From: Bifidobacterium oedipodis
GTDB lineage: Bacteria; Actinomycetota; Actinomycetes; Actinomycetales; Bifidobacteriaceae
NCBI RefSeq assembly: GCF_012932425.1
Contig: NZ_JAAIII010000005.1
Location: 1 to 64,000, forward strand
Direction: 5' to 3'
Length of the DNA stretch: 64,000 nt
This document shows, piece by piece, positions 37,930 through 47,111 of this stretch. Every line of letters begins with the position of its first letter. The stretch's first letter is position 1. Below the pieces are notes generated by a model that was not told the origin of the DNA, searched no databases, and worked only from the letters and a program-made list of their open reading frames with translations. The position numbers and the translations under genes are program-made.

Positions 37930-39210
37930 TTATTGGACAGTATAACCAATATCACTGGACGAAGAACGCTTGGTGCGTGCGGTGGCGGCTTTGAACAGAA
38001 TGCCCAGCGCGGCGGCGATATTGCGCCGATCCTCGGCGGTCAACCCCACATAGGCACCCAGCATCGAAGGGATCGAAGCCGGCAGATTGCTCATCACATC
38101 GTGAACGCTGGCCGCGCCATTGGCGTGCAGCACTTTGAACAGCGCATCCACCGCGCGCTCGCGCTGGCCGGGCGTCAGATTCGCAATCCAACGGTTGAGC
38201 TCCTCGTTGAACAGCTGCGAACTGGAACTCAGCGACGGCTCCGTAAGAAAATCATCCCCCTCGATTTGCCAGGTGAACGCATTGTGTTGCATAAGACCGT
38301 CCGAATCGGAGGCGACCACACGGCAAGGCTCCGGGGTCTCGAAAATCATGCCGACAATCGACGAATCGGGCACAATCTTCGTCACCTTCGGCAAAATCGC
38401 CTGATATTCCGGGCTGGTGACCACCTGCGGGGGAAACCCTGGGCCATCGAGCGAATACACGTGCCTGATGCGCCGACGCACCTTTTCGTCGGCGTTCATG
38501 GCCGCGTAAATCGCCAGATTGCCGCCTTTGGAATGGCCCACCAGCACAATCGGCCCTTTCCACAGGCGCGCCACCGTGTCTAGGTAGGCGCTGGCCGCGC
38601 GTTGGGCCGGCACCGGGTATTGGAAGGTCATATTGAAATCCTCCTTCCAGCCGATCAGCGAATCATCGGTGCCGCGCAGTGAGATGACCAACGTGCCTTG
38701 ATAGGTCGGATCCTTGGCGCGTGGGCCGTCGGGCAGCTGGAAGGTGACCGCGGCGAACTGCGTTTGCTCTCCGGGATTGACATGCTCGACCACCGCACCC
38801 AGTCGCATCGATGAGAAGCGGGGGCTTTCGCCGGCGACCTGGAACAGCATGTGCGTGGCCGAGCCGTCCACGAAGCTCACGATTTGCGCATCATGGGGCT
38901 TATCGTCGTCCTCGGTATCCAGTGAACGATGCAGTTCCAGATTGGCCTCTTCGAGGCTCACCGATTCAAACGTGGGGTGCCAGAGCCTGCGGAAGGCGAT
39001 CCACGGATGCTTGGGCTCGAAGACGCGAATACGTGTGACAAAGGAGTCGGTAAAGGAATCGGTGCGAGCTTCGTCAAGCGCAAGTTTGGGGGATATGCGA
39101 GCCACATCCTCATACACCAGCGTGGCAAGCACCAGCGCATCGACCTCGTTGAACGGCAAGTCGCGCAGCGAGCGCGTCTCTTCGCGCACATAATCAATGA
39201 TATTGGCCAT
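37930..39210 (-). CDS. DUF2974 alpha/beta-hydrolase-like protein
   Basis: A 426-residue cytoplasmic protein of the Mbeg1-like/DUF2974 family, related to lipases. A nucleophile elbow GHSKGG is at 225-230 with Ser227, preceded by LVISLRGTDDSLIGWKEDF, a class 3 lipase-like strand. A helical C-terminal region follows. It starts six bases after the gntR stop, so it is probably co-translated and controlled by that regulator. The substrate is unknown. Confidence 0.83.
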   Translation of the reverse strand: MANIIDYVREETRSLRDLPFNEVDALVLATLVYEDVARISPKLALDEARTDSFTDSFVTRIRVFEPKHPWIAFRRLWHPTFESVSLEEANLELHRSLDTEDDDKPHDAQIVSFVDGSATHMLFQVAGESPRFSSMRLGAVVEHVNPGEQTQFAAVTFQLPDGPRAKDPTYQGTLVISLRGTDDSLIGWKEDFNMTFQYPVPAQRAASAYLDTVARLWKGPIVLVGHSKGGNLAIYAAMNADEKVRRRIRHVYSLDGPGFPPQVVTSPEYQAILPKVTKIVPDSSIVGMIFETPEPCRVVASDSDGLMQHNAFTWQIEGDDFLTEPSLSSSSQLFNEELNRWIANLTPGQRERAVDALFKVLHANGAASVHDVMSNLPASIPSMLGAYVGLTAEDRRNIAAALGILFKAATARTKRSSSSDIGYTVQ

Positions 39211-39216
39211 AATCGC

Positions 39217-39588
39217 CTACAATTCCGGGGCGGGCATGTCCCACATGCTGCTGATGACGCCGTGGATCTCCGACTGGCTGATGCCATGCTTGTGTGCGGT
39301 GCTCACCAGCACCTGCACGGCGGCCAGCGTTTCGCAAGGTGCCTGCTCTCGTTCGGCGACGCGTGCCGGCTTGCCTGGTGACGTGATAATCATGCCCTTA
39401 TGCTCAAGTTCGCCATACGCGCGCTGTACGGTGCCCGGCGCCACGTCGAGTTCGCCGGCAAGCTGCCGGATGGATGGCAGATTGGTGCCGGCGGCGAGTT
39501 CACCTGTGCGAATCAGGCCGGTGAGCTGCGCTACGATCTGATCGAATACGGGAGCTGCGCTGGCAGTGTTGACGCTGATGGGAAGCAT
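39217..39588 (-). CDS. GntR family regulator, YtrA-type
   Basis: A 123-residue short GntR protein: the winged helix (FDQIVAQLTGLIRTGELAAGTNLPSIRQLAGELDVAPGTVQRAYGELEHKG) is followed by a short dimerising helix region, as in YtrA members. AAAGGATTGCGC precedes ATG 39588. A perfect 11-bp inverted repeat at 39634-39661 lies 46 bases upstream and is the likely operator, so autoregulation of gntR and the DUF2974 gene is inferred. YtrA-type regulators often control export genes; here mscS is the only transporter in the cluster. Confidence 0.9.
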   Translation of the reverse strand: MLPISVNTASAAPVFDQIVAQLTGLIRTGELAAGTNLPSIRQLAGELDVAPGTVQRAYGELEHKGMIITSPGKPARVAEREQAPCETLAAVQVLVSTAHKHGISQSEIHGVISSMWDMPAPEL

Positions 39589-39633
39589 GCGCAATCCTTT
39601 CTTCCGTTCAGTCGGTGCTTTGGCGGCGGCTGA

Positions 39634-39661
39634 AAACTGTACTACAGCAATAGTACAGTTT
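39634..39661. promoter_or_regulatory. Putative GntR operator
   Basis: AAACTGTACTA at 39634-39644 and TAGTACAGTTT at 39651-39661 are perfect inverted arms separated by six bases. The site lies in the spacer between divergent gntR and the flavin reductase gene, close to gntR. Confidence 0.75.
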
Positions 39662-39825
39662 GCTGGCTGCGCAGGCGCGGAATTCCGCCATTCTTCACTG
39701 CTGGCATAGTATGTCGGTAATGAGGCGGCACAATGATGCGCGTCTAATATTGTTAACGTATTGCAGCGGATCTGGCGTTCGGGCTTATGCGCCTGGTCGC
39801 TTCGACCGCACCAAGGGGGAGTATC

Positions 39826-40377
39826 ATGACTCAGCTTCTGTTCATTGTGGGCAGCCTGCACAAGAACGGCTTCAACGCCCAGCTTGCCGAAGAGGCCAAA
39901 ACGTTGATCGGCGACCGTGCCGATGTGAAGTTCTTGGATTACACGGATGTGCCATTCTTCAGCCAGGATATCGAGTTCCCGAATCCGCCGGCTGCCGTGT
40001 CCGCCGCGCGTAAGGCCGTGGTCGAGGCCGACGGTGTGTGGATTTTCTCGCCGGAATACAACTACAGCTACCCGGGCGTGCTCAAGAATCTGCTGGACTG
40101 GCTGTCTCGCCCGCTGGAACCGTTCCCGGCACAATCCGCTTCCGTGCTCGCCGACAAGAAGGTGGCCATCGCCGGCGTCGCTGGCCCGCGCACCGCTGCG
40201 GCCGGCACTCTTGGCAAGCTCGCCGAGCTGGTCGGCTTCCAGTCCGAACTGCTGCCGGAGCGTACTGGTGTGGCGCTTGCTCCCGAAGCTTTCGGCACGG
40301 GCAAGCTTGAGCTGAACGACGGGCAGAAGGCCGAGCTGTCTGCCGAGGTTGAGGCCTTCCTGAAGTTTGTGGCCTGA
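39826..40377 (+). CDS. NADPH-dependent FMN reductase family oxidoreductase
   Basis: A 183-residue flavodoxin-fold enzyme that reduces quinones, chromate or azo compounds with NAD(P)H. The FMN-binding loop IVGSLHKNGFNAQLA is at the N-terminus and SPEYNYSYPGVLKNLLDWLSRP is the family motif around residues 75-97. ATG 39826 follows AAGGGGGAGTATC. It is divergent from gntR, so the operator at 39634 may affect it too. Its physiological acceptor is unknown. Confidence 0.9.
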   Translation: MTQLLFIVGSLHKNGFNAQLAEEAKTLIGDRADVKFLDYTDVPFFSQDIEFPNPPAAVSAARKAVVEADGVWIFSPEYNYSYPGVLKNLLDWLSRPLEPFPAQSASVLADKKVAIAGVAGPRTAAAGTLGKLAELVGFQSELLPERTGVALAPEAFGTGKLELNDGQKAELSAEVEAFLKFVA

Positions 40378-40399
40378 GTGCGTAGCCGCCAGCAGCAAT

Positions 40400-40465
40400 A
40401 GCGAAGCGCGGCCGGTAGGGGAATCGAATCTGATGTTGTTGATTCCCTACCGGCCGCGCTTCGCT
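40400..40465. terminator. Bidirectional terminator, 25-bp stem
   Basis: Arms at 40400-40425 and 40441-40465 (AGCGAAGCGCGGCCGGTAGG and its complement, continuing to GAATC) pair almost perfectly. It lies between the convergent flavin reductase and DEAD helicase genes. Confidence 0.85.
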
Positions 40466-40492
40466 GTATTAATCGGCGTCAACTAGCGTCAA

Positions 40493-42484
40493 TCAACGCG
40501 TGCGGAACGGCGCTCGATTGGACTTGGAACGGCGATGATGCGACTGCTGGAAGCCGCGATCGAAGCCGCCGCGTGCGGACGATGACGTTCGGCCGTCAGA
40601 CTGCTTGAACCGTTTGGTTTGCTTGGCTTGCTTGACTTGTTTGGTCCGCTTCGCCTGCTTGGATCGCTTGTCCTGCGCGAAGTCCGCGGAATCGACGAAA
40701 TCGCTGTGCTTGCGCGCCTGCGTGCGGCGATCGTGACGCTTGGCATCCTCACTGCGCAGATCCTCAGTAATGCGAATCGGCTTATGATGCACGCGCTTGC
40801 CGCCCTTGCGGCCACGCGGCTCCTCGACAATACGACCCTCGGCACCACGCGACTTACGCTGATCCGAGCGACGATCCGAGCGTTGCGCCTGCTGCTGATC
40901 CGCGTAGCGATCCTCGCGATGATTCTCGCGGCGGTTCTCGCGACGGGAATCGTGACCGGATTTGTGGCCGGACTCATGGCTGGCTTCATCAAACGAATAA
41001 TCGTTGTGCGAAGCCTTACCTTCCCACTGATTTTCCTGCTGATTCGCCTTGCGATCCTGCGTCCGCTCACGGCGTGCAGTCTTGTTCGCGAAGCTATCTT
41101 GCCCCTCAGCCTTGCGCTCGTTCCTCTTCTTGGAACGGCGACGCTTGGACGAGGATTTCGCGTCAGTAGCCCCTGGACGCTTCTTCGGCTGCAGCGGCGC
41201 CAGCTCCCAATCCTGCACCAGTTCGGCAGTCTCACCAACCAGTTCCAGCACTTCGGGAGATTTCGGCGTCACCGCAATCGCCTTGACCTTGATGCCTGCG
41301 ATGGCCAGCATACGGCGGGTTTCGCGGCGCTGGTTGGGCAGCACCAGCGTGACCACGTCGCCCGTATGCCCGGCGCGTGCGGTACGGCCGGAGCGATGCA
41401 GGAACGCCTTCGGATCCTCCGGCGGCTCGACCTGCACCACCAGCTCCACGCCGCCGACGTCAATGCCGCGAGCAGCCACATCGGTGGCCGCCAACACATT
41501 CACATCGCCGTTCTCGAACGCCGCCAGATTGCGGTCGCGCTGGTTCTGGTTGAGGTTGCCGTGCAGCTGGGCGCAGGGGATACCCTGCTTGGTCAGGCTT
41601 TTCGCCAGCTTCATGGCTTGGAATTTGGTGCGGGTAAACAGGATGCGCTTGGCCGTTCCGCTGGCCAGCAGGCGCACGATCTCAGGCTTCTCGCCCTTGG
41701 TGATCTCGAACACATGATGCGTCATTTCGTCCACCGGCGAGGTGGCATCATCCACGCTGTGTTCCTTGGGGTCCTTGAGGAATCGTTCGACCAGCTTATC
41801 GACACCGTGGTCGAGCGTGGCGGAAAACAGCATGTGCTGCGCATCAGGGCGGGTTTGCTCCAGCAGTCGTTCCACCGGGGGCAGGAATCCCATATCGGCC
41901 ATTTCGTCGGCCTCATCAAGCACGGCGACCTGCACGGCGGATAGGGTGAGCAGGTTCTGGCGCAGCAGATCCTCAAGACGACCCGGGCAGGCGATGACGA
42001 TATCGGCGCCGGCGTTCAGCGCGGCAACCTGACCGGAGTATTTCACGCCGCCATACACGGTGGCCGTGGTCATGCCGTACGCTTGGGCGAGCGGCAACAG
42101 CACGTCGTTAATCTGATTGGCAAGCTCACGCGTGGGTGCCAATACCAAGCCGCGCGGCTGCGGCAAGCGGCCGGAACGGTGGGCGGAGGAACGCTTGTCG
42201 CGGTTGGAGCGACGGCGTTCGACTTCACGCTGGGCCTCAAGCTCAATATCGGCGATATCCGATGAGGATTCGCCAAGCCTGGTCACCAAGGGCAGGCAGA
42301 AAGCAAGTGTTTTGCCGGAGCCGGTGCGGCCGCGGCCAAGAATATCGCGGCCGGCCAGCGAATCGGGCAGAGTATCGGCCTGAATGGGGAAGGCGGTGGT
42401 GATGCCGTCGGACGCCAGCACGCGCACCAGAGGCGCGGGCACACCAAGTTGAGAAAAGGTTACAGGGTTATCACTAGTAGACAC
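40493..42484 (-). CDS. DEAD-box RNA helicase
   Basis: Unwinds RNA duplexes, typically in ribosome assembly or RNA decay. The 663-residue protein has the Q motif (VTFSQLGVPAPLV), motif I GRGRTGSGKT, motif II DEAD (VLDEADEMADMG), motif III SAT and motif VI HRSGRTARAG. After about residue 400 comes a long tail rich in Arg, Lys, Ser, Asp and Gln, probably a flexible RNA-binding extension. It starts with GTG at 42484. The size and tail resemble actinobacterial DEAD helicases of the RhlE/CsdA group; I do not assign a specific symbol. Confidence 0.93.
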   Translation of the reverse strand: MSTSDNPVTFSQLGVPAPLVRVLASDGITTAFPIQADTLPDSLAGRDILGRGRTGSGKTLAFCLPLVTRLGESSSDIADIELEAQREVERRRSNRDKRSSAHRSGRLPQPRGLVLAPTRELANQINDVLLPLAQAYGMTTATVYGGVKYSGQVAALNAGADIVIACPGRLEDLLRQNLLTLSAVQVAVLDEADEMADMGFLPPVERLLEQTRPDAQHMLFSATLDHGVDKLVERFLKDPKEHSVDDATSPVDEMTHHVFEITKGEKPEIVRLLASGTAKRILFTRTKFQAMKLAKSLTKQGIPCAQLHGNLNQNQRDRNLAAFENGDVNVLAATDVAARGIDVGGVELVVQVEPPEDPKAFLHRSGRTARAGHTGDVVTLVLPNQRRETRRMLAIAGIKVKAIAVTPKSPEVLELVGETAELVQDWELAPLQPKKRPGATDAKSSSKRRRSKKRNERKAEGQDSFANKTARRERTQDRKANQQENQWEGKASHNDYSFDEASHESGHKSGHDSRRENRRENHREDRYADQQQAQRSDRRSDQRKSRGAEGRIVEEPRGRKGGKRVHHKPIRITEDLRSEDAKRHDRRTQARKHSDFVDSADFAQDKRSKQAKRTKQVKQAKQTKRFKQSDGRTSSSARGGFDRGFQQSHHRRSKSNRAPFRTR

Positions 42485-42662
42485 GTTGATCTTTCACATC
42501 AGAAAATAAATAGCACTTTAGTTTAGGTCGAGCTCACGATAAGCGTCGCGAGACCTGCGTGGCGACCTTTGCGGAATCCCTGCGCTGCGTGAATTGTGGT
42601 ATATCATGGGGAAGCATGTTCTGATGATGACAAGGTTGTCAAACACAAGGGAGGTTCAGATC

Positions 42663-43250
42663 ATGAGAATGCTGATGATGGGTCCGCAGGGCGTTGGCAA
42701 GGGCACGCAGGCGAAGATGTTGGCCGCGCGTTGCGCCATTCCGCATATTTCCACTGGTGATGTGTTCCGTGCGAATGTTTCCGCCGGAACCGAACTGGGC
42801 AAGCAGATTGAAAGCCTGATCAATGCGGGTGAATTGGTGCCTGACGCACTGACGGATCGCATCGTCGCCGACCGCTTGGCGCAGCCGGATTGCGCCAACG
42901 GTTGGATTCTCGACGGGTACCCGCGCACCATCGAACAAGTGCGCGCCTTGGATGCGGTGCTGGAGCAGTCCGATCAGCGTATCGATGTGGTGTTGGAGCT
43001 GCGCGCCGATTATGACGAGCTGATCAAACGCATTCACGAGCGCGCCCAGATTGAGGGGCGTGCCGATGATAATCCCGAGGCGGTTGCCAAGCGGTTGCAG
43101 ACCTATGACAAGGAAACCGCGCCCCTGCTGGATATTTACCGAGATCGCGGCTTTGTGGTTGCCGTGGATAGCGAGGATGTCATCGAAGACACCCAAGCCA
43201 GCATCGTGAAGCACCTCCAACAGTGCGGCCTGCCCGGCGTGAAAATCTAA
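42663..43250 (+). CDS. adk: Adenylate kinase
   Basis: Converts AMP and ATP to two ADP. The 195-residue protein has the P-loop GPQGVGKGT at 7-15, ISTGDVFRANV, DGYPRTIEQ, and a short lid (ERAQIEGRADDNPEAVAKRLQTY) without zinc cysteines, the form common in actinobacteria. GGGAGG precedes ATG 42663. In many actinobacteria adk sits beside secY in the ribosomal protein cluster; here it stands alone between a helicase and a GNAT gene, so a second copy elsewhere cannot be excluded. Confidence 0.93.
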   Translation: MRMLMMGPQGVGKGTQAKMLAARCAIPHISTGDVFRANVSAGTELGKQIESLINAGELVPDALTDRIVADRLAQPDCANGWILDGYPRTIEQVRALDAVLEQSDQRIDVVLELRADYDELIKRIHERAQIEGRADDNPEAVAKRLQTYDKETAPLLDIYRDRGFVVAVDSEDVIEDTQASIVKHLQQCGLPGVKI

Positions 43251-43260
43251 CCGCACGCTT

Positions 43261-43327
43261 GTTGTACACGAAATAGTGCGAAAAAATGTACAGCTTGTAC
43301 ACGAAATTAGGTAATTTCGTGTACAAG
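43261..43327. repeat. Perfect 17-bp palindrome with extra half site
   Basis: GCTTGTACACGAAATTA at 43292-43308 and its exact complement at 43311-43327 form a near-continuous palindrome with a 2-base centre. TTGTACACGAAAT also occurs alone at 43261-43273. The site lies between the convergent adk and GNAT genes. No U tract is present, so it may be a terminator or a protein-binding site. Confidence 0.7.
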
Positions 43328-43388
43328 CAAAGGTGTTGCGGTGACTGCATCGGTGTATCGTACGCCTGAAATTCGGTGTTTTGTTGGC

Positions 43389-43901
43389 TCAGTGTGTGGA
43401 TGTGGTGGCGATACGGGTGTAGTAGTGGGTATTGTCCTCGTGATCAATACGTGCGCCGCAATGCTGCTGGACCTTAAGGGACGCGACATTGGTCTTGTGT
43501 ACCGAAAGATACGCCTCGTCGATGCCGAATTCGTTGTGAGCTTTCTCGAGGGTGAGCTTCAGGCCTGCGGTTGCATATCCTTTGCCGCGGTAGGCGGGCG
43601 CAATACCGTATCCAATATGGCCCGGGCCTTTGCGCAGAAAATCGTTGAGCCGGTGGCGCAGGTTGAAGATGCCAACGTATGCGCCATCGTCATCAACGAG
43701 GATGTATTTGGTGGCGGGCACGTATCCCTCAGGCAAGTTGATGCCCGCGGCCGTATTCTTCAATTCGCGTAGGTAAGCGTCAAATTCGTCCCGATTCAGA
43801 CCTGCGGCGTCGTTCTCGAACCCATTCTCATCGGCCGGAAACTGCTGAAACAGTTCGTAGGTCTTCCCCAAATCACCCATCCAAGCCTCAATCAGTTGCA
43901 T
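43389..43901 (-). CDS. GNAT family N-acetyltransferase
   Basis: A 170-residue acetyl-CoA-dependent transferase. The acetyl-CoA loop is IAPAYRGKGYATAGL, after the strand GYVPATKYILVDDDGAYVGIFNLRHRL, and the C-terminus has VHKTNVASLKVQQHCG, as in RimJ/PhnO-like members that acetylate small molecules or peptides. The acceptor is unknown. CATAAT (reverse of 43907-43912) lies five bases before ATG, suggesting a leaderless message. Confidence 0.88.
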   Translation of the reverse strand: MQLIEAWMGDLGKTYELFQQFPADENGFENDAAGLNRDEFDAYLRELKNTAAGINLPEGYVPATKYILVDDDGAYVGIFNLRHRLNDFLRKGPGHIGYGIAPAYRGKGYATAGLKLTLEKAHNEFGIDEAYLSVHKTNVASLKVQQHCGARIDHEDNTHYYTRIATTSTH

Positions 43902-44081
43902 GGCTGATTATGTTACTACTGGTTGCGCGTCGGGATGGTGCCAAATGCCGCGTATGGGAGCAGGCTTCGCAAGGTGCTGCGATGTGCCCGTTCCCTAGGG
44001 TGATCTTGCGACCTTCATTTACATGCCGTAAGTCTAGGAACAAGCAAGCAAGATTGTCTGATATCAAGACTGGGAATAAGT

Positions 44082-44113
44082 AAGGCCGGCTGATGGTGTT
44101 TTCAGCCGACCTT
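44082..44113 (-). terminator. Terminator of lipoprotein gene
   Basis: AAGGCCGGCTGA (44082-44093) and TCAGCCGACCTT (44102-44113) pair with one G-U. On the minus strand it is followed by TTACTTATTCCC, just past the lipoprotein stop. Confidence 0.8.
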
Positions 44114-44142
44114 CGAATGCGTCATATTGCAATCCTGAAATG

Positions 44143-45438
44143 TCATTCTAGGATGCGGGGGTTGGTTGCGGGGGCCGACGAGAGGTAACCCTCAGTGAAC
44201 GGCAGCGTTAGCGAATCATTGACTTTGATGCTTTGAAGAAGGTGCCCATCATCCCGCGAGTAACGGGATATGGTGATGGTCTTCCGAAATCTATCGGTGC
44301 CGGGAACGACGATGACACTGAATGAGCCCTTCCCGGTGTTCATGTAACACCGGCCCCAGCGCGGCGACTTATCGGGCACTGACGCCTTGACCACCTCCCT
44401 ACATACCCCGGTGTGGATGTTCACGGCGATGACCTGACCGGTCGATTCATCCACCGTGAGCAACTCGTCCCCGCGGAGGGACTGCAGGTCGCTGACTGAC
44501 GCGTTAAACCCCGCATCAGCGGAATCATAGAACGGCTCGCCAACCCTATTTCTTACGGGTATGGTCGTGACTTCGCCAGTTTGTACATTCCAAGTGTTCA
44601 TGGTCACGAGGAATCGTTTCCAATCGAACTCTTCGTCGATACCGTAGAGTTTTTGAACGGGCATCGAAGTGATGTAGTGAATGACGTCGTTATTGCACGG
44701 GGGTGGGTATTCACCCCATAAGGCGAGTGCGTTGCCATAGGTATAGCGGCCGGTTCGCTCGTCATAGCCTCTTCCCATGAACTGCTTGCCGGCCTTCTTC
44801 ATCGTGATATGATCCGGCTTTCGGAAACGGCGCAGGTTCAGGATCGCGTTGCCGTCCCCGTTCTCGGCAGGCTCCGACACAGTGTAGATGCCAGAAGCGC
44901 AGGACGCCATCAAAGTGACCGGCCCGTCGCCGAAGGTCATCTCGCGGTTCTCCACGGCGTCGCCTTTGCGGAACGTCATTGTCACAGCATTTGAACCATC
45001 CGGGTTGATGCCATTGTCATAGGCGTTGACGATCCAACCGTCCGCATCCCTGGCCACGGCGCTATTGAGCGGATCTTTTTTAGGATTCTCCCATGTGGTT
45101 ATCTTGCCCGACCAGTCGATGTGGTAGTCCTTGTCTTCGTCACCGAAGTACAGTCCGTTTTCATCCCAATAGGGGCGCATCGTCAACATCCGCCCGGTTT
45201 TCATCAACTTGTACGACCCATCCTCACGGATGAACGCGAGATATTGAACCTTCCTCGTTGACGCCGGTGTCACACTGAACGGAATCACCGCCACATAGTC
45301 AGAAAGCACATAACGGTCGGCTCTCCGCAACCGGTTCTCCGTAATCGGGCCCACAATCGGGCCAGAACATCCCAGGCACAGGGAGACGCACGACATCACG
45401 ATCACGCTCAACGCAGCCAGAACTTTGTTCTTCTTCAT
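44143..45438 (-). CDS. Lipoprotein of unknown function, propeller-like
   Basis: A 431-residue exported lipoprotein with the signal peptide ending LCLGC (Cys24). The rest consists of repeated short beta strands with Trp/Tyr and Gly turns (for example GKITTWEN, YFGDEDKDYHIDW, TWNVQTGEVTTIPV), suggesting a beta-propeller-like sensor or binding domain. No family is recognised. AAGGAG precedes the ATG. It lies 62 bases after the small ORF and MFS transporter on the same strand. Its codon use seems less GC-rich at third positions than its neighbours, hinting at acquisition. Confidence 0.7.
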   Translation of the reverse strand: MKKNKVLAALSVIVMSCVSLCLGCSGPIVGPITENRLRRADRYVLSDYVAVIPFSVTPASTRKVQYLAFIREDGSYKLMKTGRMLTMRPYWDENGLYFGDEDKDYHIDWSGKITTWENPKKDPLNSAVARDADGWIVNAYDNGINPDGSNAVTMTFRKGDAVENREMTFGDGPVTLMASCASGIYTVSEPAENGDGNAILNLRRFRKPDHITMKKAGKQFMGRGYDERTGRYTYGNALALWGEYPPPCNNDVIHYITSMPVQKLYGIDEEFDWKRFLVTMNTWNVQTGEVTTIPVRNRVGEPFYDSADAGFNASVSDLQSLRGDELLTVDESTGQVIAVNIHTGVCREVVKASVPDKSPRWGRCYMNTGKGSFSVIVVPGTDRFRKTITISRYSRDDGHLLQSIKVNDSLTLPFTEGYLSSAPATNPRILE

Positions 45439-45500
45439 TGAAACTCCTTGAGTCTTCGTTGACTAGGATGTGTGAACGATTGATAAAGACCGGCCATGAA

Positions 45501-45656
45501 TTATGACTTGGCGAATGCGAAAATACTCAAATCAATTATAACTGGCGCGGTAATCAGTATGTGGCCGTCTTCATCTTCGCCGACTATGGTAACGCCCTTG
45601 GCGGCGGGGCTGGATGAATTCACCCCGTCGCCAATAATTTCGGCATCCTTCATCAT
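45501..45656 (-). CDS. 51-residue ORF coupled to the MFS transporter gene
   Basis: ATG 45656 overlaps the MFS stop codon (ATGATG arrangement, shared ATGA). The frame encodes MMKDAEIIGDGV, an acidic middle (GVTIVGEDEDGHILI) and a hydrophobic end (VIIDLSIFAFAKS). The non-random composition, the translational coupling and the absence of any other feature support a real small protein. No family is recognised; a partner of the transporter is a guess from position. Confidence 0.5.
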   Translation of the reverse strand: MMKDAEIIGDGVNSSSPAAKGVTIVGEDEDGHILITAPVIIDLSIFAFAKS

Positions 45657-46948
45657 GCTCGTGTGGGGTCTTTTTGCAGGATGAGGAAGACTAGGGCGAG
45701 CACTAGCAGCAGGGCGATGGAGAGCACGCCGATGGAGGGGTTGCCGGTGAGGGTTGTGGTGGTGGCGACGAGGAAGGTACCGATGATCGAGGCGGTTTTG
45801 CCGAAGATATCGTAGAAGCCGTAGTACTCGTTCGCGTGATCTTTTGGAATGATCTTGCCGTAATACGAGCGCGACAACGCTTGGATGCCGCCTTGGAACA
45901 TGCCGACCATAATCGCCAGAATCCAGAACTGCAGCTCGGTTTTCAAGAAGAACGCGGCGAAGAACACAATGCACATATACGCCACCACGGCCACCATAAT
46001 CATGGGCTTGGCACCGAAACGGCCGGCCAGTCGGCCGTACAGAATCGCGCAAGGGAAGGCGACGAACTGCGTGACCAGCAGCGCGATCACGAGCTGTGTG
46101 GAATCGAGCCCAAGCTGCGTGCCGTAGGAGGTGCTCATAGTGATCACAGTGTTCACCGCGTCGATGTAGAAGAAGAACGCAACCATGAACATCCACAGCG
46201 GCTTATTACGGAAGATTTTGCCAAAGGTCGCGCCCAATTCGCGGAAGGTACCGCGCACAGCCGTTCCCAATTGGTCGCGAGTGGCGCGGTAATGCACCTG
46301 CCGATAGCTCGTCAGCAGAGGGATAGTGAACGCCACCCACCAAATGGCCGTAATTACAAACGAAATTCTGGTGCATAGCGCAGTATCAAGCCCCAGCAGC
46401 GCCGGGCCGCCGAAAATCAGCGCGATGCACACAAGGAAGGGGATCGTGGAGCCCACATAACCCCAGCCGTAGCCGTGCGAAGACACCTTATCCATACGCT
46501 CATTGCTGGTGGTATCGATAAGCATCGAATCGTAGAAAGTCAGCGAGCCGTTGAGGCCTATGGTGGCCAACACATAAACGACAAGGAACGCCAGCCAGCC
46601 CAGCGGCAGGGCCATTGCGCAGCACATCACCACGCCGGTCAGGAAAAATCCGAGGAAGAACTTCACCTTCATGCCCTGCACGTCAGCGATGGAGCCGAGC
46701 AGCGGCATCAGCACAGCGATTACCAGCGAGGCGATGGTCTGCGCGTAACCCCACGTGGACACGATATTGTCTTGGCCGGCAGCCTCAAGCAGCGAATTCG
46801 CGTAAATCGGAATCACCGCGGTGGAAAGCAGCACGAACGCCGAATTGCCCACGTCGTAGACAATCCACTGCTTCTCGCGTTTGGTGAGCTTACCGCTCGG
46901 GGCGGCGGCGTTAGACGCTTTATCGTCTCGTTGTTCTCGCACGGCCAT
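45653..46948 (-). CDS. MFS transporter, UMF1/Atg22-like
   Basis: A 431-residue integral membrane transporter with about 12 helices. WIVYDVGNSAFVLLSTAVIPIY at the start and YYGKIIPKDHANEYYGFYDIFGKTASIIGT near the end are typical of the UMF1/Atg22 branch of the major facilitator superfamily, whose substrates are mostly unknown. ATG 46948 follows AAGGAGTTGTGAA. It lies 163 bases after the PfkB-like gene on the same strand and overlaps the small ORF downstream. Confidence 0.88.
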   Translation of the reverse strand: MAVREQRDDKASNAAAPSGKLTKREKQWIVYDVGNSAFVLLSTAVIPIYANSLLEAAGQDNIVSTWGYAQTIASLVIAVLMPLLGSIADVQGMKVKFFLGFFLTGVVMCCAMALPLGWLAFLVVYVLATIGLNGSLTFYDSMLIDTTSNERMDKVSSHGYGWGYVGSTIPFLVCIALIFGGPALLGLDTALCTRISFVITAIWWVAFTIPLLTSYRQVHYRATRDQLGTAVRGTFRELGATFGKIFRNKPLWMFMVAFFFYIDAVNTVITMSTSYGTQLGLDSTQLVIALLVTQFVAFPCAILYGRLAGRFGAKPMIMVAVVAYMCIVFFAAFFLKTELQFWILAIMVGMFQGGIQALSRSYYGKIIPKDHANEYYGFYDIFGKTASIIGTFLVATTTTLTGNPSIGVLSIALLLVLALVFLILQKDPTRA

Positions 46949-46999
46949 TTCACAACTCCTTACGATTGCATAACAACACTCCATCGTAAGGGCTGCGAC

Positions 47000-47067
47000 T
47001 GGGTGCCGGAAGCGTCTGAGTTGAACGTCATATGAATTATTCGAAAGCGCCTACGCGCCGGCACCCA
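47000..47067. repeat. Inverted repeat between pfkB-like and MFS genes
   Basis: TGGGTGCCGG (47000-47009) and CCGGCACCCA (47058-47067) are perfect inverted arms with a 48-base spacer. It may be a weak terminator after the PfkB-like gene or a regulator site for the MFS gene. Confidence 0.4.
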
Positions 47068-47111
47068 AGTCTGTTTGGAGATTTATCGCGGCTTTATCGA
47101 GCCTGTAAGGC

